From Psococerastis gibbosa (taxonomy: Eukaryota; Arthropoda; Insecta; Psocodea; Psocidae), in NCBI GenBank assembly GCA_963971405.1, contig OZ020486.1, positions 9,633,419 through 9,697,418 on the forward strand: 64,000 bases of DNA. Direction: 5' to 3'. The translations under genes and the position numbers were made by a program. Positions within the stretch are counted from its first letter, which is position 1. Every line of letters starts with the position of its first letter. The notes under the pieces were generated by a model that was given only the letters and a program-made list of their open reading frames with translations, was not told the DNA's origin and searched no databases. Below, piece after piece: positions 1 to 10,966 of the stretch.

Positions 1-244
1 CGCCCGCTCGTTTGAACTTAAGAGTCGGTCGTATTGTGGAAATAAACCCTCATCCAGACGCGGACGCCCTCTGTGTGGCGAAGATTGACGTAGGAGAACC
101 GACGCCTCGCACGGTTGTTTGTGCAAACACCAGTTTTGATACCAATGATCAACCCGTGGGACGGCTCGTTGTTGTACTGTGTAATCTCAAGCCAGCAAAT
201 ATGCGGGGCGTGGAATCGGCTGGACTTGTGCTGCAAGCCGCGGG
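1..244 (+). CDS. YARS1: Tyrosyl-tRNA synthetase, C-terminal EMAP-II-like domain, exon (5' end outside window)
   Basis: Together with exons at 2095-2233 and 4553-4663 this encodes the C-terminal tRNA-binding domain of cytoplasmic tyrosyl-tRNA synthetase, the enzyme that charges tRNA-Tyr. The exon reads through NLRVGRIVEINPHPDADAL, the usual opening of the EMAP-II/Arc1p OB fold, then RLVVVLCNLKPANMRGVES, the conserved core strand region. The wording of the later exons (PPAGSAPGE, KGQPD-like GQPDD, NPKKK) resembles animal YARS more than free AIMP1/p43, so I call YARS rather than AIMP1; the deciding catalytic HIGH/KMSKS exons lie before the window. The donor is GG|GTAAGT at 245 (phase 2). The exon may start before base 1. 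Confidence 0.85.
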
Positions 245-743
245 GTAAGTTTGCTGAAAATATTGTTGTTTTTTTCATCATTTGGTTGGTACACAAGTCG
301 AATCTTAAATTTAAATTCCACTTAAAACAATTTTTTGTTTTTTGCACAAAGTGAAATTTCTCATGACATTTATTTATTTATTTATAGAAGCATAAATGAG
401 ATGTTATTTATAAAGTAGAAAAAATGTTCCTCTTATTTTTTATATAATATAGTATATGGCCGTGACTTACGCCAATTAGCCACAGTTCAGTGACAGTAAC
501 AAAATGTACATTAAAGCTTAGAGAAAATTGCTTGCTAGTTCATGACAACTTATTTATATTTATATTATTATTATTATTTTTATAAAGGTTTTTTTTTAAA
601 GCCATTTTGTAAGGATGGAATAGTAAATCTACATAGCCTACACACTATTTATTAGTTTACAGATTACATATTATATTATTATTAAAAGTCAAATTATTAT
701 TGAAAGAAAAGGATTGCCATTAAGGTTATATTTATTTATTTAA

Positions 744-1116
744 GGTGCCCATTCCACCGACCGTCTAGGGCTATTTACAAAAACGGTGACGTGGTAGCAG
801 ACATTCAAGACTTAGGTGCAGTCTCCACCGACCTCGCATTGCAAAATGCAAATGACATTGACGGATAGAATTTTTCTTTTTATAGAAATCTATTAAAATG
901 TTTGTACTTAACATACCCCATGACGCCATTTTTTAATTTTAGTTTGTGATTTTACTGTATGATCATTGATCAAATTTAACTATGACATAGAGGAAAACAA
1001 AAATTTCCGTCAATTCTGCAATGCAAGGTCGGTGGAAACCCCGCCTAAGTCTTGAATGTCTGCTACCTCGTCACTGTTTTTGTAAATAGCCCTAGCCGGT
1101 CGGTGGAATGGGCACC
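744..1116. mobile_element. PIF/Harbinger-like nested foldback MITE, copy 1
   Basis: A 373-bp non-coding palindromic element in a YARS intron. It begins GGTGCCCATTCCACCGACC and ends with the reverse complement, and is flanked by perfect TAA repeats (741-743, 1117-1119). Inside the outer arms lies a second pair of terminal repeats starting near CTTAGGTGCAGTCTCCACC, then a unique AT-rich core. Further copies are at 11774, 14566, 32089, 38016 and 47806. TWA target sites with G-starting inverted repeats fit PIF/Harbinger; assignment to that superfamily is inference. Confidence 0.8.
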
Positions 1117-1649
1117 TAAGGAAGTGAACATTACAGTATTCCGGTAAAAACTATTATTTTTAATATTGTATTGTATTCTTTCTATTAAATGCTCCAAGTG
1201 CTGGGGGTACCGGCTGGGAAAAAAATACTTATATATTATAATTATACTAATTTAATTTTCTAACGATTAGGCCTATTTGGGTTTTACTAATTCTAGTTTC
1301 AAGTTTTGCTAAAAGTTTTTGTTTTTTTTTGTTTACCTTATTTATCGCCCTAAGATCGATGATACTTCATGAGAAATTTGACTGCGCAGAAATGGAAAAA
1401 TAAAATAGTAATCATTATAAATTAAGTAAGTTTTATGTTGACTCTTCCCGTAATCGGTTAAGTCGAGCTAACTTGTGTTACAATGTCAATGGTAAGCATG
1501 CTTCAGCTTGGCACCTAGTCGGTGTGGGTGGACATCGAGGAATGAACCCGTTTTCCAATACAACGTCTAGAAATTCATTCGGAAACAATTCCTGTGTGTC
1601 TGAAAACTGATGGGGTAGTTGGCAGGGCAACATTCAATGGGCCCATATA

Positions 1650-1812
1650 CAAGGACGGATACAGGGGGGGGGTAGCTGCCCCCCCCCCAAAAAAAATTTG
1701 GTAAATCTATTGTAAATTAAGTTATTACGTTCTAATTTAGTCGATAAGAAGTTTTTCCTATTTTGACCCTCAGCTAGCCCCCCCCCCCCCAAATGGGCTG
1801 GATCCGTCCCTG
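1650..1812. mobile_element. hAT-like MITE with poly-G/poly-C arms (CAGGGACGGAWCCAG family)
   Basis: Starts CAAGGACGGATACAG followed by a G run, and ends with a C run followed by CTGGATCCGTCCCTG. The inner sequence matches the copy at 24229. The target duplication here is blurred (CCATATA is present on both sides but offset by two bases). Non-coding. Confidence 0.65.
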
Positions 1813-1875
1813 CGGCCATATAAGTAGGCCAACGTCCATGAAAAAGCCCTTCAATAATCATAAAAATTTGTAGAA

Positions 1876-2040
1876 GTTGGCAGAATTCAAATGTTTTCTT
1901 TTTTCAAATATTTTACTTTTTAAGGAGATGGAACATGCTATATAAAATTATGCGTGTTTTTTTTTTTTTTTTAACTTAAACGACATAAATAAATGTTTGC
2001 AAGCATTACACTCGCCACTGAATTGCTGCTCCTCTATTAA
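1876..2040 (+). repeat. Dispersed repeat shared with 34888-35112
   Basis: The stretch with AATTCAAATGTTTTCTTTTT, GAACATGCTATA and TTTGCAAGCATTACACTCGC recurs near 34.9 kb, where its middle is duplicated. No coding capacity or terminal repeats are visible. It lies directly before a YARS exon, so it may include the polypyrimidine region of that intron. Confidence 0.6.
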
Positions 2041-2094
2041 ATACAATAATGCTAGACGGAAAGTTGTGATAACCAACATGTCTTGTAATTACAG

Positions 2095-2233
2095 CTCGGA
2101 TCCCAATCATGTAGAGGTACTAAAGCCACCAGCTGGAAGTGCGCCAGGAGAAAAAGTGTTTTTTGAAACTTTTGAGACGGGACAACCAGATGATGTGATT
2201 AATCCGAAGAAAAAACTGTGGGATAAACTGAAG
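2095..2233 (+). CDS. YARS1: Tyrosyl-tRNA synthetase C-terminal domain, penultimate exon
   Basis: The acceptor TTACAG ends at 2094. The first base completes the glycine codon left by the donor at 244, so the frame is continuous. The exon encodes SDPNHVEVLKPPAGSAPGEK followed by a GQPDDVINPKKKLWDKLK segment, the conserved PPxGSxPGE and NPKKK motifs of the EMAP-II-like domain. The donor AAG|GTACGA leaves phase 0. The lysine-rich end contributes to tRNA binding in the family. Confidence 0.87.
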
Positions 2234-2904
2234 GTACGAAATTTAAGACTTAAGCGGTGTCCACACTATGTCGCCGTTGGCTGTTGGCACTGCCATAGTG
2301 TGTACACTGCTTCAGATTTCCAAATATTTTGCAAAAAAATCAGGTTTGAAGTGTTGGAATAAATTAATTCATTTCTAATTTCATAGCCGCAAAGATATGA
2401 AAATGGTCTTATGAATAATTCGTAATTAATAGGTTGAAGCTTTCTGAAAGAGCAGACTATTTACCCGTCTAATTTACGAATATTCCCTAAAATCCGTTTG
2501 ATGCACTTTATCGTGTTTTCTAGTGCAATAATATTTCAGGTGCAAAAATGCAAATTTACTACGAAAGCTTGTATTTTTTATGAATTTTTCCAAGCCATTT
2601 TCAAGTCTTTGTGGCTATGAAGAGGATTTGCCCAAAAATACCCATATACCCATACCCAGTTTACAAAATATTCAATATGCCTTAAGGAATTTTTTTTTTG
2701 TTATCCAACTGTCCTGTATAGTAGATGTACTGTGCAGTTGGGCTAGATTTCGTGTTTTGCAGTACTTTTGCGATTTACCAGGTTTCATCATGCTATAGAA
2801 ACTGTCGAAGCCTTCACACGATTTTGATCTGTGGAATCCTGACCGATAGAATACATGCTACTACCTACTGTATATTAATTCATGCTGTACCATTTCATCG
2901 GTTA

Positions 2905-3072
2905 GGCGTGCATTCCACTGGTTCCGTCATTTGTGATTAAAAAAGTTGAGATTTGTGTTTTAAGCGGACTATTATGTCGATACTTAACTTATCTACATAA
3001 GTCTCCTTAAAACAAAAATCTCAACTTTTTTTAATCTCAAATGACGAAATATTGACCAGTGGAATACACGCC
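2905..3072. mobile_element. PIF/Harbinger-like foldback MITE, second family
   Basis: A 168-bp near-perfect hairpin that starts GGCGTGCATTCCACTGG and ends CCAGTGGAATACACGCC, flanked by identical TTA repeats (2902-2904, 3073-3075). Its ends share GGCG-N3-ATTCCAC with the nested family at 744, although the inside is different. A relative lies at 13469-13661. Confidence 0.75.
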
Positions 3073-3351
3073 TTATGAATGGCTCAATGCCTATATTTCT
3101 TCAAAACCATAGTGGCTAGGTCATTTCAAATTATAGCGCCTATGATTAGCTTATGGGGAATCCTCGCTCTGATGGGTTGGCTTGCATTCATTCCCACCAT
3201 AAATAATTTTTGAATTTGTAGCAACTTTATTTGTTAATCTACAGCCAAATTATAGGCTAATACTAGTAATAGTCCAATAAGGCAATAACAGTTATAAGTT
3301 TTAAAGTTTACATCATTATAATTCAAAGCCAGCTGCTAAATGAAATAAAAG

Positions 3352-4190
3352 AACTGGTCCGAGTTTACTCGAACATGCTTTCCAATTTATAAATTAGTAG
3401 ATAGACATAATGTGTAATTTCATAGTAAAAAATTTCCCTATGGTTAAATTTCGGAACCACCTGGAAGGGGGGGGGGATGTGTTGTCCACCTCAATTTATT
3501 AAAAACCCCTTAAAACTCAATTGCATATTCTGGAACAAACAGTAGTAACAATGGCAGGGCATGCAATATATTGGAGCATGAAGTTTCCATAATTTCTTAA
3601 AAAAATATTTTTTTGCACATAACCAAATATTTTTTTTGGGAAAGCAACCTGTGTGGTTTTGTTACTCTATTGAACACCTAAAACATACCTGAAGGTAGAA
3701 ATCATCGATTGGAAGATTCTACAGAAAAATGATTTAGTCATTTTTCAATTTCATGAAAATGGAGTTATTTTTATCCCCCCCCCCCCCCCCCCCAGAAGCA
3801 GCAAATTATCAAGGGGCAAGCGACCCACCGCATTTTGTTAACATGAATAATATGTGAATTTAAAAGAAATCGTTGGAGCCGTTTTTGAGAAATAATTCTT
3901 TTATGAGTTTTTTTTGAGAATTAAACCCTCCCCAAATTGAGTTAGTCCAAAATAAAAATAAATGATCCCGAGGTATGATTTTTGTGAACCTACTTGCCAA
4001 ATTTCATTAAAATCGACCTAGTAGTTTGCCCGGAAATCGATGAACAGACAGAGCGATAGACATTTCGTAAAAAACACTTTTTTGTGTTCCTATGACCTCA
4101 AAACGTGTAAATCACGCTGAAATCTCGGAAGTCGAAAATGTTGGCGTCACAAAGCTTTCCTTATACTACGTATAAATTGGAAAGCAATAA
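3352..4190 (-). repeat. Unclassified ~0.8 kb element 'X', copy 1
   Basis: The same sequence recurs on the opposite strand at 19508-20342 and 60016-60743. A 15-bp inverted repeat GCTTTCCAATTTATA lies at 3377 and ends at 4185, but about 25 bases beyond it (3352-3376) are also conserved in the other copies, so the true end lies further out. It carries a poly-C run at 3776-3793 and no reading frame. Superfamily unknown. Confidence 0.65.
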
Positions 4191-4552
4191 GTGATGCAAT
4201 ATGCATCTCCCCATAAGTTAATAATAGGCTCAATTTAAAAATTGACAACTCAGAGGGCATTTTGCCACATAGTTTTTGACAGCTCGACGATGAATATTTA
4301 ATCAGACTTTGTAAGGTTTTCCTCCATTGATTGTCTAGAAAACTACCGCAATGTTTGTGAAATATTTATATTTATTCGTTTGGCAATACACTGTCGGATA
4401 CCTTCAGTATTTTCTTCATTATTATTATGACATTGTTCCATATGGTGAGTACCATTGAGTTCAACCATCTTACGTACTTACGCACATTTTTAAACTGGCG
4501 AGAAGCCGCCATTTTATCCTGACTAAATTCTAAATCAATTCTCTTTTCACAG

Positions 4553-4663
4553 GAGCATTTAAGGACGGATGGCCAATGCGTTGCACATTGGAAGGACAAC
4601 AAACTAGTTACAAAATTAGGAGATGTAACTAGCCGATCACTGAAGAATGCACAAATAAGATAA
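4553..4663 (+). CDS. YARS1: Tyrosyl-tRNA synthetase, last exon with stop codon
   Basis: A short 37-codon exon found by homology. The acceptor CTTTTCACAG ends at 4552, the frame follows phase 0 from 2233, and TAA is at 4661-4663. It encodes EHLRTDGQCVAHWKDNKLVT and then KLGDVTSRSLKNAQIR. This matches the end of animal YARS (CIAQWK, TKLG, KSLK at the same spacing) better than AIMP1, which ends differently. No canonical AATAAA is seen before the convergent importin gene. Confidence 0.85.
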   Translation, partial: EHLRTDGQCVAHWKDNKLVTKLGDVTSRSLKNAQIR

Positions 4664-5102
4664 ACAAGGCAAAATATATCGCGATTATCTCAGTATATTC
4701 TCGTTTTAGCCCTATTCATTTTCCTCTCGATGTATATAATAGATGTTGGAAATAATATAATATTTGCTTACGCATAGCAACGTCAAATCGAAAACAAAAT
4801 GAACTACACTCACTATAAAAAATTTAAAATTATAGGAAGGCTTTTCCTTGGTTTTTTACCCTTAAAACAATATTAACAGCCATTTACAATCTCGTGAAAA
4901 ATCGGGTAAATGCATCCGAGGATTAGTCTGCCATTTGGTGAAAATTGCCCAACATGAAAAAAAATGAGCATGTTATTTTAAAACGCATTTGACGGCAGTT
5001 TGCATGCACTTCGGCATATTCATTTGACAATTAACTTGGGCAAACTATCTTCAAACGGTTTTTTTTTTTTGAAGCATGTTAAGTTGCCAAGCATTTGTCG
5101 AA
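4664..5102. other. Convergent intergenic spacer
   Basis: This 439-bp gap between two facing stop codons must hold both 3' UTRs. Neither strand shows a canonical AATAAA or ATTAAA; TATAAA on the + strand at about 4815 is the only variant candidate. The 3' ends may therefore overlap. Confidence 0.5.
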
Positions 5103-5198
5103 TCAGAACCTGAAGCCTTCGCTGGGTATGCTAGTGGTGGGATCAAATTGAAATCCACTGTCCGTTACCTGAGGGGCAATAGTAGTGTCGTCATCCAC
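5103..5198 (-). CDS. Importin subunit alpha (KPNA3/4 class), last exon
   Basis: This small minus-strand exon supplies the C-terminal tail. The acceptor TTTCAG lies just upstream (5199-5204), and phase 0 joins FSEE of the previous exon to VDDDTTIAPQVTDSGFQFDP and TTSIPSEGFRF, with TGA at 5105-5103. The acidic patch plus a F-FDP...GF-F ending is typical of the KPNA3/KPNA4 class and helps separate it from KPNA1 and KPNA2 types. In the family the acidic tail contacts CAS/CSE1L during recycling to the cytoplasm. Confidence 0.85.
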   Translation of the reverse strand: MDDDTTIAPQVTDSGFQFDPTTSIPSEGFRF

Positions 5199-5899
5199 CT
5201 GAAACAATGTAAACAAAAAATTAGGTAAAAAACTTAGCACTAGTACCTGAACCACCAGTACCTGAAGCTAGTGGAATATAAAAACTCTTAAACTTAACTT
5301 AAGTCCACCTGTTTTAAATGCCGTCTGAAAATATAGCCACTCAGCTACATGTGCAGACAAAAATGAAGACAGTAGAATCCGAGCTGATCTGAGCTTGATT
5401 TCGAGCTAGCTCGATTTCCAGATATCTGTGATGTATTGTCTGACGTTATTAATGTAAACAAAACCGAATAGGTCGCTTGACTATAGGGACAAAAAAAATA
5501 AAGACTGAATTTTTATGAAAAGTATTTTTTTCTCTGGATCCTTTCTGAGGGAGGTGACTCCCCCGAGAAAACATTTCAATAAAATAGGCTTGGAATATTG
5601 GAGTTTTGCGCACTTTTATAGCAGCAAGGTTAAGATTTTACCGACGAAGATTCATGTCACTGGGTCACCTTTTTACGCTCAATGACTTATTGAAAAAACA
5701 CTCCAACCTAGTCCGGGGGTTGCCACTGGGAGAAATGATTAAAATTTGCGTACAAAATTTTACACGATTTTACCTGAAAGTTTTTGATTGAGTTCATTTC
5801 TATCTCGCCAATAGAAGTCGGTAGGTTTATCTAAGTTTTCTGGATGTTGGGGGGGGGGGCCGTCCTTAGAGGGGAGATGATAATTATAAAATAACTCAC
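5199..5899 (-). other. Importin alpha intron 2, nothing recognised
   Basis: A 701-bp intron with donor GTGAGT at 5899 and acceptor at 5199. It has a G run near 5848-5857 (C run on the coding strand) and no repeat that I can match elsewhere in the window. Confidence 0.6.
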
Positions 5900-7279
5900 C
5901 TCCTCAGAAAAGTAGTGCTCAATAATGTCGAACGCCAACTTGTAGATGTCGACATTTTCATGATTCTGTAGATTCTCAATTTTATCGAGCCCTCCACAAG
6001 CTTCGATCATGTTGGCTAATTTCTCAACTTCGCTACCAGCTAGCTTGAGCATGTTACTAATGCCGTCGAGGACGACTTGAATAACTTGCGCATCCTTGCA
6101 ATTCAACAAGTCGCAGAAGGGCGGAATAACTCCCTCCTGTATAACACGAGCAACCTGATCTCTATTCCCACTGATCGTCAAATTGCTAACGGCCCAAGCA
6201 GCTTCTTTTTGAGTTTGGAAATCCTTTTTCGTTAATGTTTCTATAAGCTTAGGTAGAAGCCCAGCGTCAATAACCTGCTCTACTTGACTTTCATTGCCGG
6301 CAGTTACATTCGATAAGAACCATACGGCCTCTTTGCAAATTTTTTCCTTATTATGCGTCAGCAAATCGTGAAAGTGAGACAGTGCGTCGTGACTGAGCAC
6401 AGTTTGGGTTTGTTCATCTGTCCCCGTGACAATGTTTCCAGTTGCCCTCAGGGCAGCTGTCTGCACTTTGACCTCCTTGTGCGAAAGCAGAGGAATAAGT
6501 TTCGGGACGACGCCGCTGTCTATAACCATCTGTATTTGTTGATTACCGCCGTCAGTGAGGTAGCTAAGAGCCCAAACAGTGTCCACAAGGATATTGATGT
6601 CAGTGTGATGGATAAGGAGGTTAAGCGCGGGTAGAAGATCGCGGATGGTCTCTGCAGGTGGCGGAGGGTCCTTGTTACGACACAAGTTGACAATCACCCA
6701 GGTCACATTCCTCAAAAACGTGATCGGGATGTCCGGCTTGATGAACGTTAACAGCGGATTAACCACCCCTAGATTGATTACGAAGTCACGGAGGACTGGG
6801 CCATCACCGATAATATTACCCAGCGCCCAGACAGCTTGCTCGCAAACATTAGGATGTGGCGACAAGAGGAGTTGAAGAAATAGTGGAACAGCGCCTGCTT
6901 CCACAACTGCTTGAGTCTGCGCCGAAGACCCCGATGCAATATTTGTCAACGCCCAGGCTGCTTCGAATTGGAGAACTGAGTCGGGCGACATTAGACAATT
7001 AACAAGTATAGGTAGAATGCCGGTGTGAATTAGTGCGTCTATGGGCGGATTTCGGTCGGAAGATAAAAGTTTTCTAGCAGACTGCACGGCACCGAGTTGG
7101 ACCACAGTGTCGGGACTTGCAGCATCGCCTACCAGTTGCTCAAGATTAATTTTCGCCAAATTTGCCTGCATCTCATCATCATCTTCGGGTAATGGAACAT
7201 TTCGTTTCTTCTGTAATGTTTCATCACGCTTATTCTTGCGTAGCTCGGTTGTCACTTCGTTTCTCCGTCGTCGCATTTC
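5900..7279 (-). CDS. Importin subunit alpha (KPNA3/4 class), central exon with IBB and ARM repeats
   Basis: Importin alpha carries proteins with a classical nuclear localisation signal to importin beta and through the nuclear pore. This 460-codon exon encodes most of a 512-residue protein (human KPNA3/4: 521). It opens with the basic importin-beta-binding segment ([20 protein letters not shown], then KKRNVP), which with exon 1 forms residues ~10-50. Armadillo repeats follow, with the NLS-binding W-xxx-N array clear: [11 protein letters not shown] (W about residue 130), [11 protein letters not shown] (172), [12 protein letters not shown] (215), [13 protein letters not shown] (257), [12 protein letters not shown] and [13 protein letters not shown]. 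The acceptor CTGCAG precedes 7279 and the donor GAG|GTGAGT follows 5900, both phase 0. No defect is seen. Confidence 0.96.
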
Positions 7280-8473
7280 CTGCAGTCAATAAATTGATAA
7301 TAACAGCAACAATAATAATAGAAATACCGACTATAATATATTAATATACAAATATACATCGGCCATTACACAACTGCTAACCAACAGCCGGGAGCTAACT
7401 CATTGCCAGTTATAGCCATCGTTACAACCGCCTGACTAGTAAATTCGTATGACTATTGAGGCGTGGTGCACAAACGCGATCTTTCGACGCAACTGCAATG
7501 TCCTACTACCGCTCAGTAGTGAGTACTATGCTAGCAAAGGGTCGATACAACACCTATTTGCTGTAATGTACAGTATATTTATCTCAACGATAGTACAGCT
7601 TTGACGCCGTTAAGATTTTGCTTTTGGAAAACGTAAACCGTGACAACAGATTTATTGCCAATTAGCTATAATTGCATTTTTAGCTGCCGTGATATTAATA
7701 TTATCTACAGTATACGACTAATTATTGGAATGTCGAAAAAAGACACTGTCAATGGAATTTACCATTCTTGATTAATATTATTTTCAGTAAAGACTTTACA
7801 GTTTTCGCGTAGATTTATAAAATCTATGTAAAATACAGTGGTTATTTTTAATACAATATATAATTGTTATTTTATTTCAAATCAAGCGCGGGTTCCAGAA
7901 CATCATTCTAGGTAGAATTAGACAGTAGGCATTTAAAGTAAACAAACACTAACAGATGATTGCCCTAAATGTATCCATATGAGAAAAGCCGATGTCATAG
8001 CCCATAAGCTACATTCAACTCACTCGCACCTAGTGAGCAATGACCGCCCCAATGCAACCAGTGTACAGCACTCCAGTGTGCTTGCTTGCTTAATGTGCAA
8101 CACATACTCACAGATTGCTCGATCTACCAGACGGCCCGTACAATTTACAATATAAAATCGACACTCCCATTAATCCTGGGAGACGACACTAGCAGTGTCA
8201 TCTCATTTTCAGCCTTTCTCCTACACACTAAACTCCTAACTATGCCTCGCGCCCTAAATTAAAAAAAAAAGATTGTGTGCAATGTAACAGTAGGCTAGAA
8301 GTATATAAGGCTTAGCTTGTTTCCAGATCGGACATGAATCCACTAATCAGAGGCTCGGCAAACGGCTACAATACAATACAAAAATTAGAGTCCCTCACCA
8401 GCCAGAGCCGGATCGACCGTGTCAAACAAAATAGCCACCTGAGAGGGTTTTGTACGATAGAAGGAGGAGGTAC
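7280..8473 (-). other. Importin alpha intron 1, unassigned part
   Basis: AT-rich intron sequence without a coding stretch or a repeat I can match. The rest of the intron (8474-9438) contains LINE remnants. Confidence 0.5.
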
Positions 8474-9080
8474 TTAAATAGTCCAGCTCCAGGGGTCGTA
8501 CTCATCCAAATTATATAGTGAGGCGTCAATAAGTCTGCTCTTAATGTATGTTCTGAAACAAGCTGGATCCAACTGACTTACTAAAAATGGTAGCTTATTG
8601 TAAAGCCGGTGTGCAAGTATCGGATAAGAATCCCTCGACTTGTATAGGCGACACCTAGGCATATCAAACCATTTTGCCGATCGGGTATTTCAGGAGTGCA
8701 CTGTACTCCGAGCTGGCAATCCAGGATTCATCTTTACGGCCATTAGACTATTAGTCAATTAGACAATTAAGACATACTGGCCATGAACAGTGAGGACTCT
8801 AGCGGCTTTAAAAAGGGGTCTGCAGTGAGCAAGATACGAACTTTTTGTGACAATGCGGATAGCTCGGTTTTGTAGTAAGAGTACCTTGCTTACTCCTGCA
8901 GAGTGCCCCCATTCCAGTATACCATAATTTATATGGGTATGAAACAGGCCATATGCCATCAAAAGATACTGCTCCGGCACCAGTCTACCAAGTTTACGTA
9001 GCAGGAAAGCAACTTTAGCGAGTTTACTACATAGGCTATTAGTATGGTCCTACACTATATAAAGCTTCAGTGGTAAGATA
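8474..9080 (-). mobile_element. Degenerate non-LTR retrotransposon, reverse transcriptase C-terminal part
   Basis: Minus-strand fragments read LCSKLAKVAFLLRKL near 9030-8985, then LLMAYGLFHTHINYGILEWG and VLLLQNRAIRIVT (8980-8759), then RLYNKLP and a tail (8662-8474). This is the usual end of a Jockey/CR1-type reverse transcriptase (YY-LFHSHI-YGI-WG, LQ-RAIRI, HCRPLF). Internal stops and a frame change show it is dead. It sits in the first intron of importin alpha in the same orientation. Confidence 0.75.
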
Positions 9081-9438
9081 TCACAGACATCGAGAAAACT
9101 AACAATGAAATGGGTGCAAGAACTCTCCAAAACGACAAAATTGACTGATATAATATGGAGCACAAATCACACCCCAAGCAAGGTATTCAAAGCAGAGCAT
9201 GCAACTTTGCAAGTTTTTAGTAAATTTCATAATAAAGACGGTTAATACTAGTTAAAGCGCATTTGAGGGATAAGCTGGAGTCCAATAAATTTGAGAAAAG
9301 TGAGAATTAGTCTTATGAAAACCAAGCCACCTGCCTTCCGACTGGGCGAAGACAACTCTTCAGAACGTTTGGTTCAATTGATTAATTACGGATATTCTCT
9401 ACAATACCTAGCCACCGAATTTTTATTCTAATACTTAC

Positions 9439-9501
9439 ATCTTGATCCTTGCCTTTATTTTTAAATCCTTGAAGTCTAGTTTTACCCAATGGATCCGCCA
9501 T
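9439..9501 (-). CDS. Importin subunit alpha, first coding exon
   Basis: Encodes MADPLGKTRLQGFKNKGKDQ followed by D, then donor GAT|GTAAGT. The KNKGxD motif just before the MRRxRNEV block is the start of importin alpha IBB domains. Phase 0 joins it to EMRRRR of the next exon. An upstream in-frame ATG at 9582 would add 27 residues; I prefer 9501 because its length and sequence fit the family. Confidence 0.85.
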
Positions 9502-10531
9502 TTTGATTGACTGGAGGTTTGTTTTTGTTACTTTAGGGCCACGCCAGCAAAATATTGTTATTAATTGGAAAACTAACGTCAAGACTATTAACGCAAGTTA
9601 ATCTACACACATTACAATATAAAGTAATGTCTTATTAATATAATTATTATATTGCTTTAGGATATGGACAAAAAATTGCCGACCGTGTGCCTTGCGGATT
9701 CCCTGCACGAACAAAACGAACGCTTAGCAGAAGTCACGAAGCGCTAGTGCTCCTTCCCGGTTCTTTTCATATTTAAAATTATAGTATATATTAACAAACC
9801 ATAGTGTTAATATTAAATTTTTGATATTGATGCTTTTATATTTTTTATAAGTTACCTACAAGCTGTTATTATCTTTGTTATCAACAGGAGTTAATTAATT
9901 TTTCCCAAATATAATATTCAAAGCATTTGAAGTGGTTCTTATTTTCGCCACACAACTCTGTCATAGTCACCTGGAAGCAAGAACGGCATAACCACTGGCC
10001 AAAAGGCGGGTTCCTGTCAAAAAGTAAAAATGAAGTTTGCTAAACTGTATTTTTCCACATCTGTGACAACTATTTAGAAAATCTGTATAGGTTGTTGCGA
10101 TAATTGTTTCTGATATTAGTAAATACATTTGAAATATCAGAGTATTGACGATAATTTGTGCATTGTTTTGTATATTTTGTAAATTTTATTTGCCAAGCGC
10201 CCAAACAATTGAAGGCTTAAAGCAGGTCAACTTTTTACTATTACATTATTTTATACCAAGATATTATAATAATTTAATTAGAATACTATCATTAAATTCC
10301 ACTCTCAACTAAATTTTTCATATTGGAATATAATTTTATTTTGCATATTGTACTATAGAGTCTATGACTATAACTTATAACTCTTTACTCTATAGTCTAT
10401 GGAGAACTTACAATGGCGTCGGCGTGTTGACATTTTCAAAACCATATCTAATGTCATGTAAGCTATTAATTAAATAATTTGTTGATTTGACATAGTCTCT
10501 TAGCAACTGTGGTTATTGCAATGTTGCTAAT
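9502..10531. promoter_or_regulatory. Shared head-to-head upstream region of importin alpha and UVRAG
   Basis: About 1.03 kb separates two divergent start codons, so it must hold both promoters and 5' UTRs, possibly as a bidirectional promoter. I see no transposon copy in it, unlike the flanking introns. A small inverted repeat (ACTATAGAGT near 10351 and ACTCTATAGT near 10388) lies about 140 bp before the UVRAG start. No TATA box can be assigned with confidence. Confidence 0.45.
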
Positions 10532-10844
10532 ATGCAGATGAGCCAAGAACGTATCATTCCCCGTTGGACGGAATGGGTGCCACTTGCCACCCAGAGGTTC
10601 AGGCTTCGCAAACTAATTCAGATACTGGCTATGAATGTCGGAGCGGAAGACTTAACTGGTGAAATGTGCAGAGCAGCGACCAACAATGACAACAAAGGAA
10701 AAAGACTTTACTATTACACACTACATGCCACCGCATTATCGGCCCCATTTTTTACCAGTGAAAAATCGGAATCAGGTTGTCCAAAATGGAAAGAATTTGA
10801 TCCTGATTTGTGGGCTAATTGTGACGTTTTTAGTGGAACTGAAG
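10532..10844 (+). CDS. UVRAG: UVRAG, exon 1 (start of C2 domain)
   Basis: The first of three exons of UVRAG, the Vps38-like subunit of the Beclin-1/VPS34 class III PI3-kinase complex that acts in autophagosome maturation and endosomal traffic. It encodes MQMSQERIIPRW and then QRFRLRKLIQILAMNV, like the RLRHLR-IAARN start of the family, and ends in a C2-type segment (FFTSEKSESGCPKWKEFDPD, comparable to the STEKIYKEF...NPTWRSLDF region). The donor G|GTAAGG at 10845 leaves phase 1. Reading continues open upstream, so an earlier start is possible. Confidence 0.82.
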
Positions 10845-10882
10845 GTAAGGATTATTTGTAATCAGATTTGCATAGCCTAGGA

Positions 10883-10966
10883 CATGGCCGTGCCCAGGGG
10901 GGTAGGTGGTCCATGGGGTCCGGACCACCCCCCCCCCCCTGAAATTGAAACCTGGGCACGTCCTTG
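10883..10966. mobile_element. Tiny hAT-like MITE (CATGGCCGTGCCCAGG family)
   Basis: An 84-bp element with ends CATGGCCGTGCCCAGG and CCTGGGCACGTCCTTG around a G-run/C-run palindrome. Perfect 8-bp target duplication GCCTAGGA lies on both sides (10875-10882, 10967-10974). It sits 38 bp after the UVRAG exon 1 donor. Relatives: 26763, 28482, 39669. Confidence 0.85.

Noticed and set aside
1..4663. AIMP1 (p43/EMAP II) in place of YARS
   Set aside because: The middle and last exons (PPAGSAPGE, GQPDD, CVAHWK, TKLG) follow tyrosyl-tRNA synthetase more closely; AIMP1 ends with a different sequence.
5900..7279. KPNA1 or KPNA2 type importin alpha
   Set aside because: The IBB start, [20 protein letters not shown] wording and F-x-F tail match the KPNA3/KPNA4 class.
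9502..9582. Upstream in-frame start for importin alpha at 9582
   Set aside because: It would add 27 hydrophobic residues not seen in the family before a normal MADP start.
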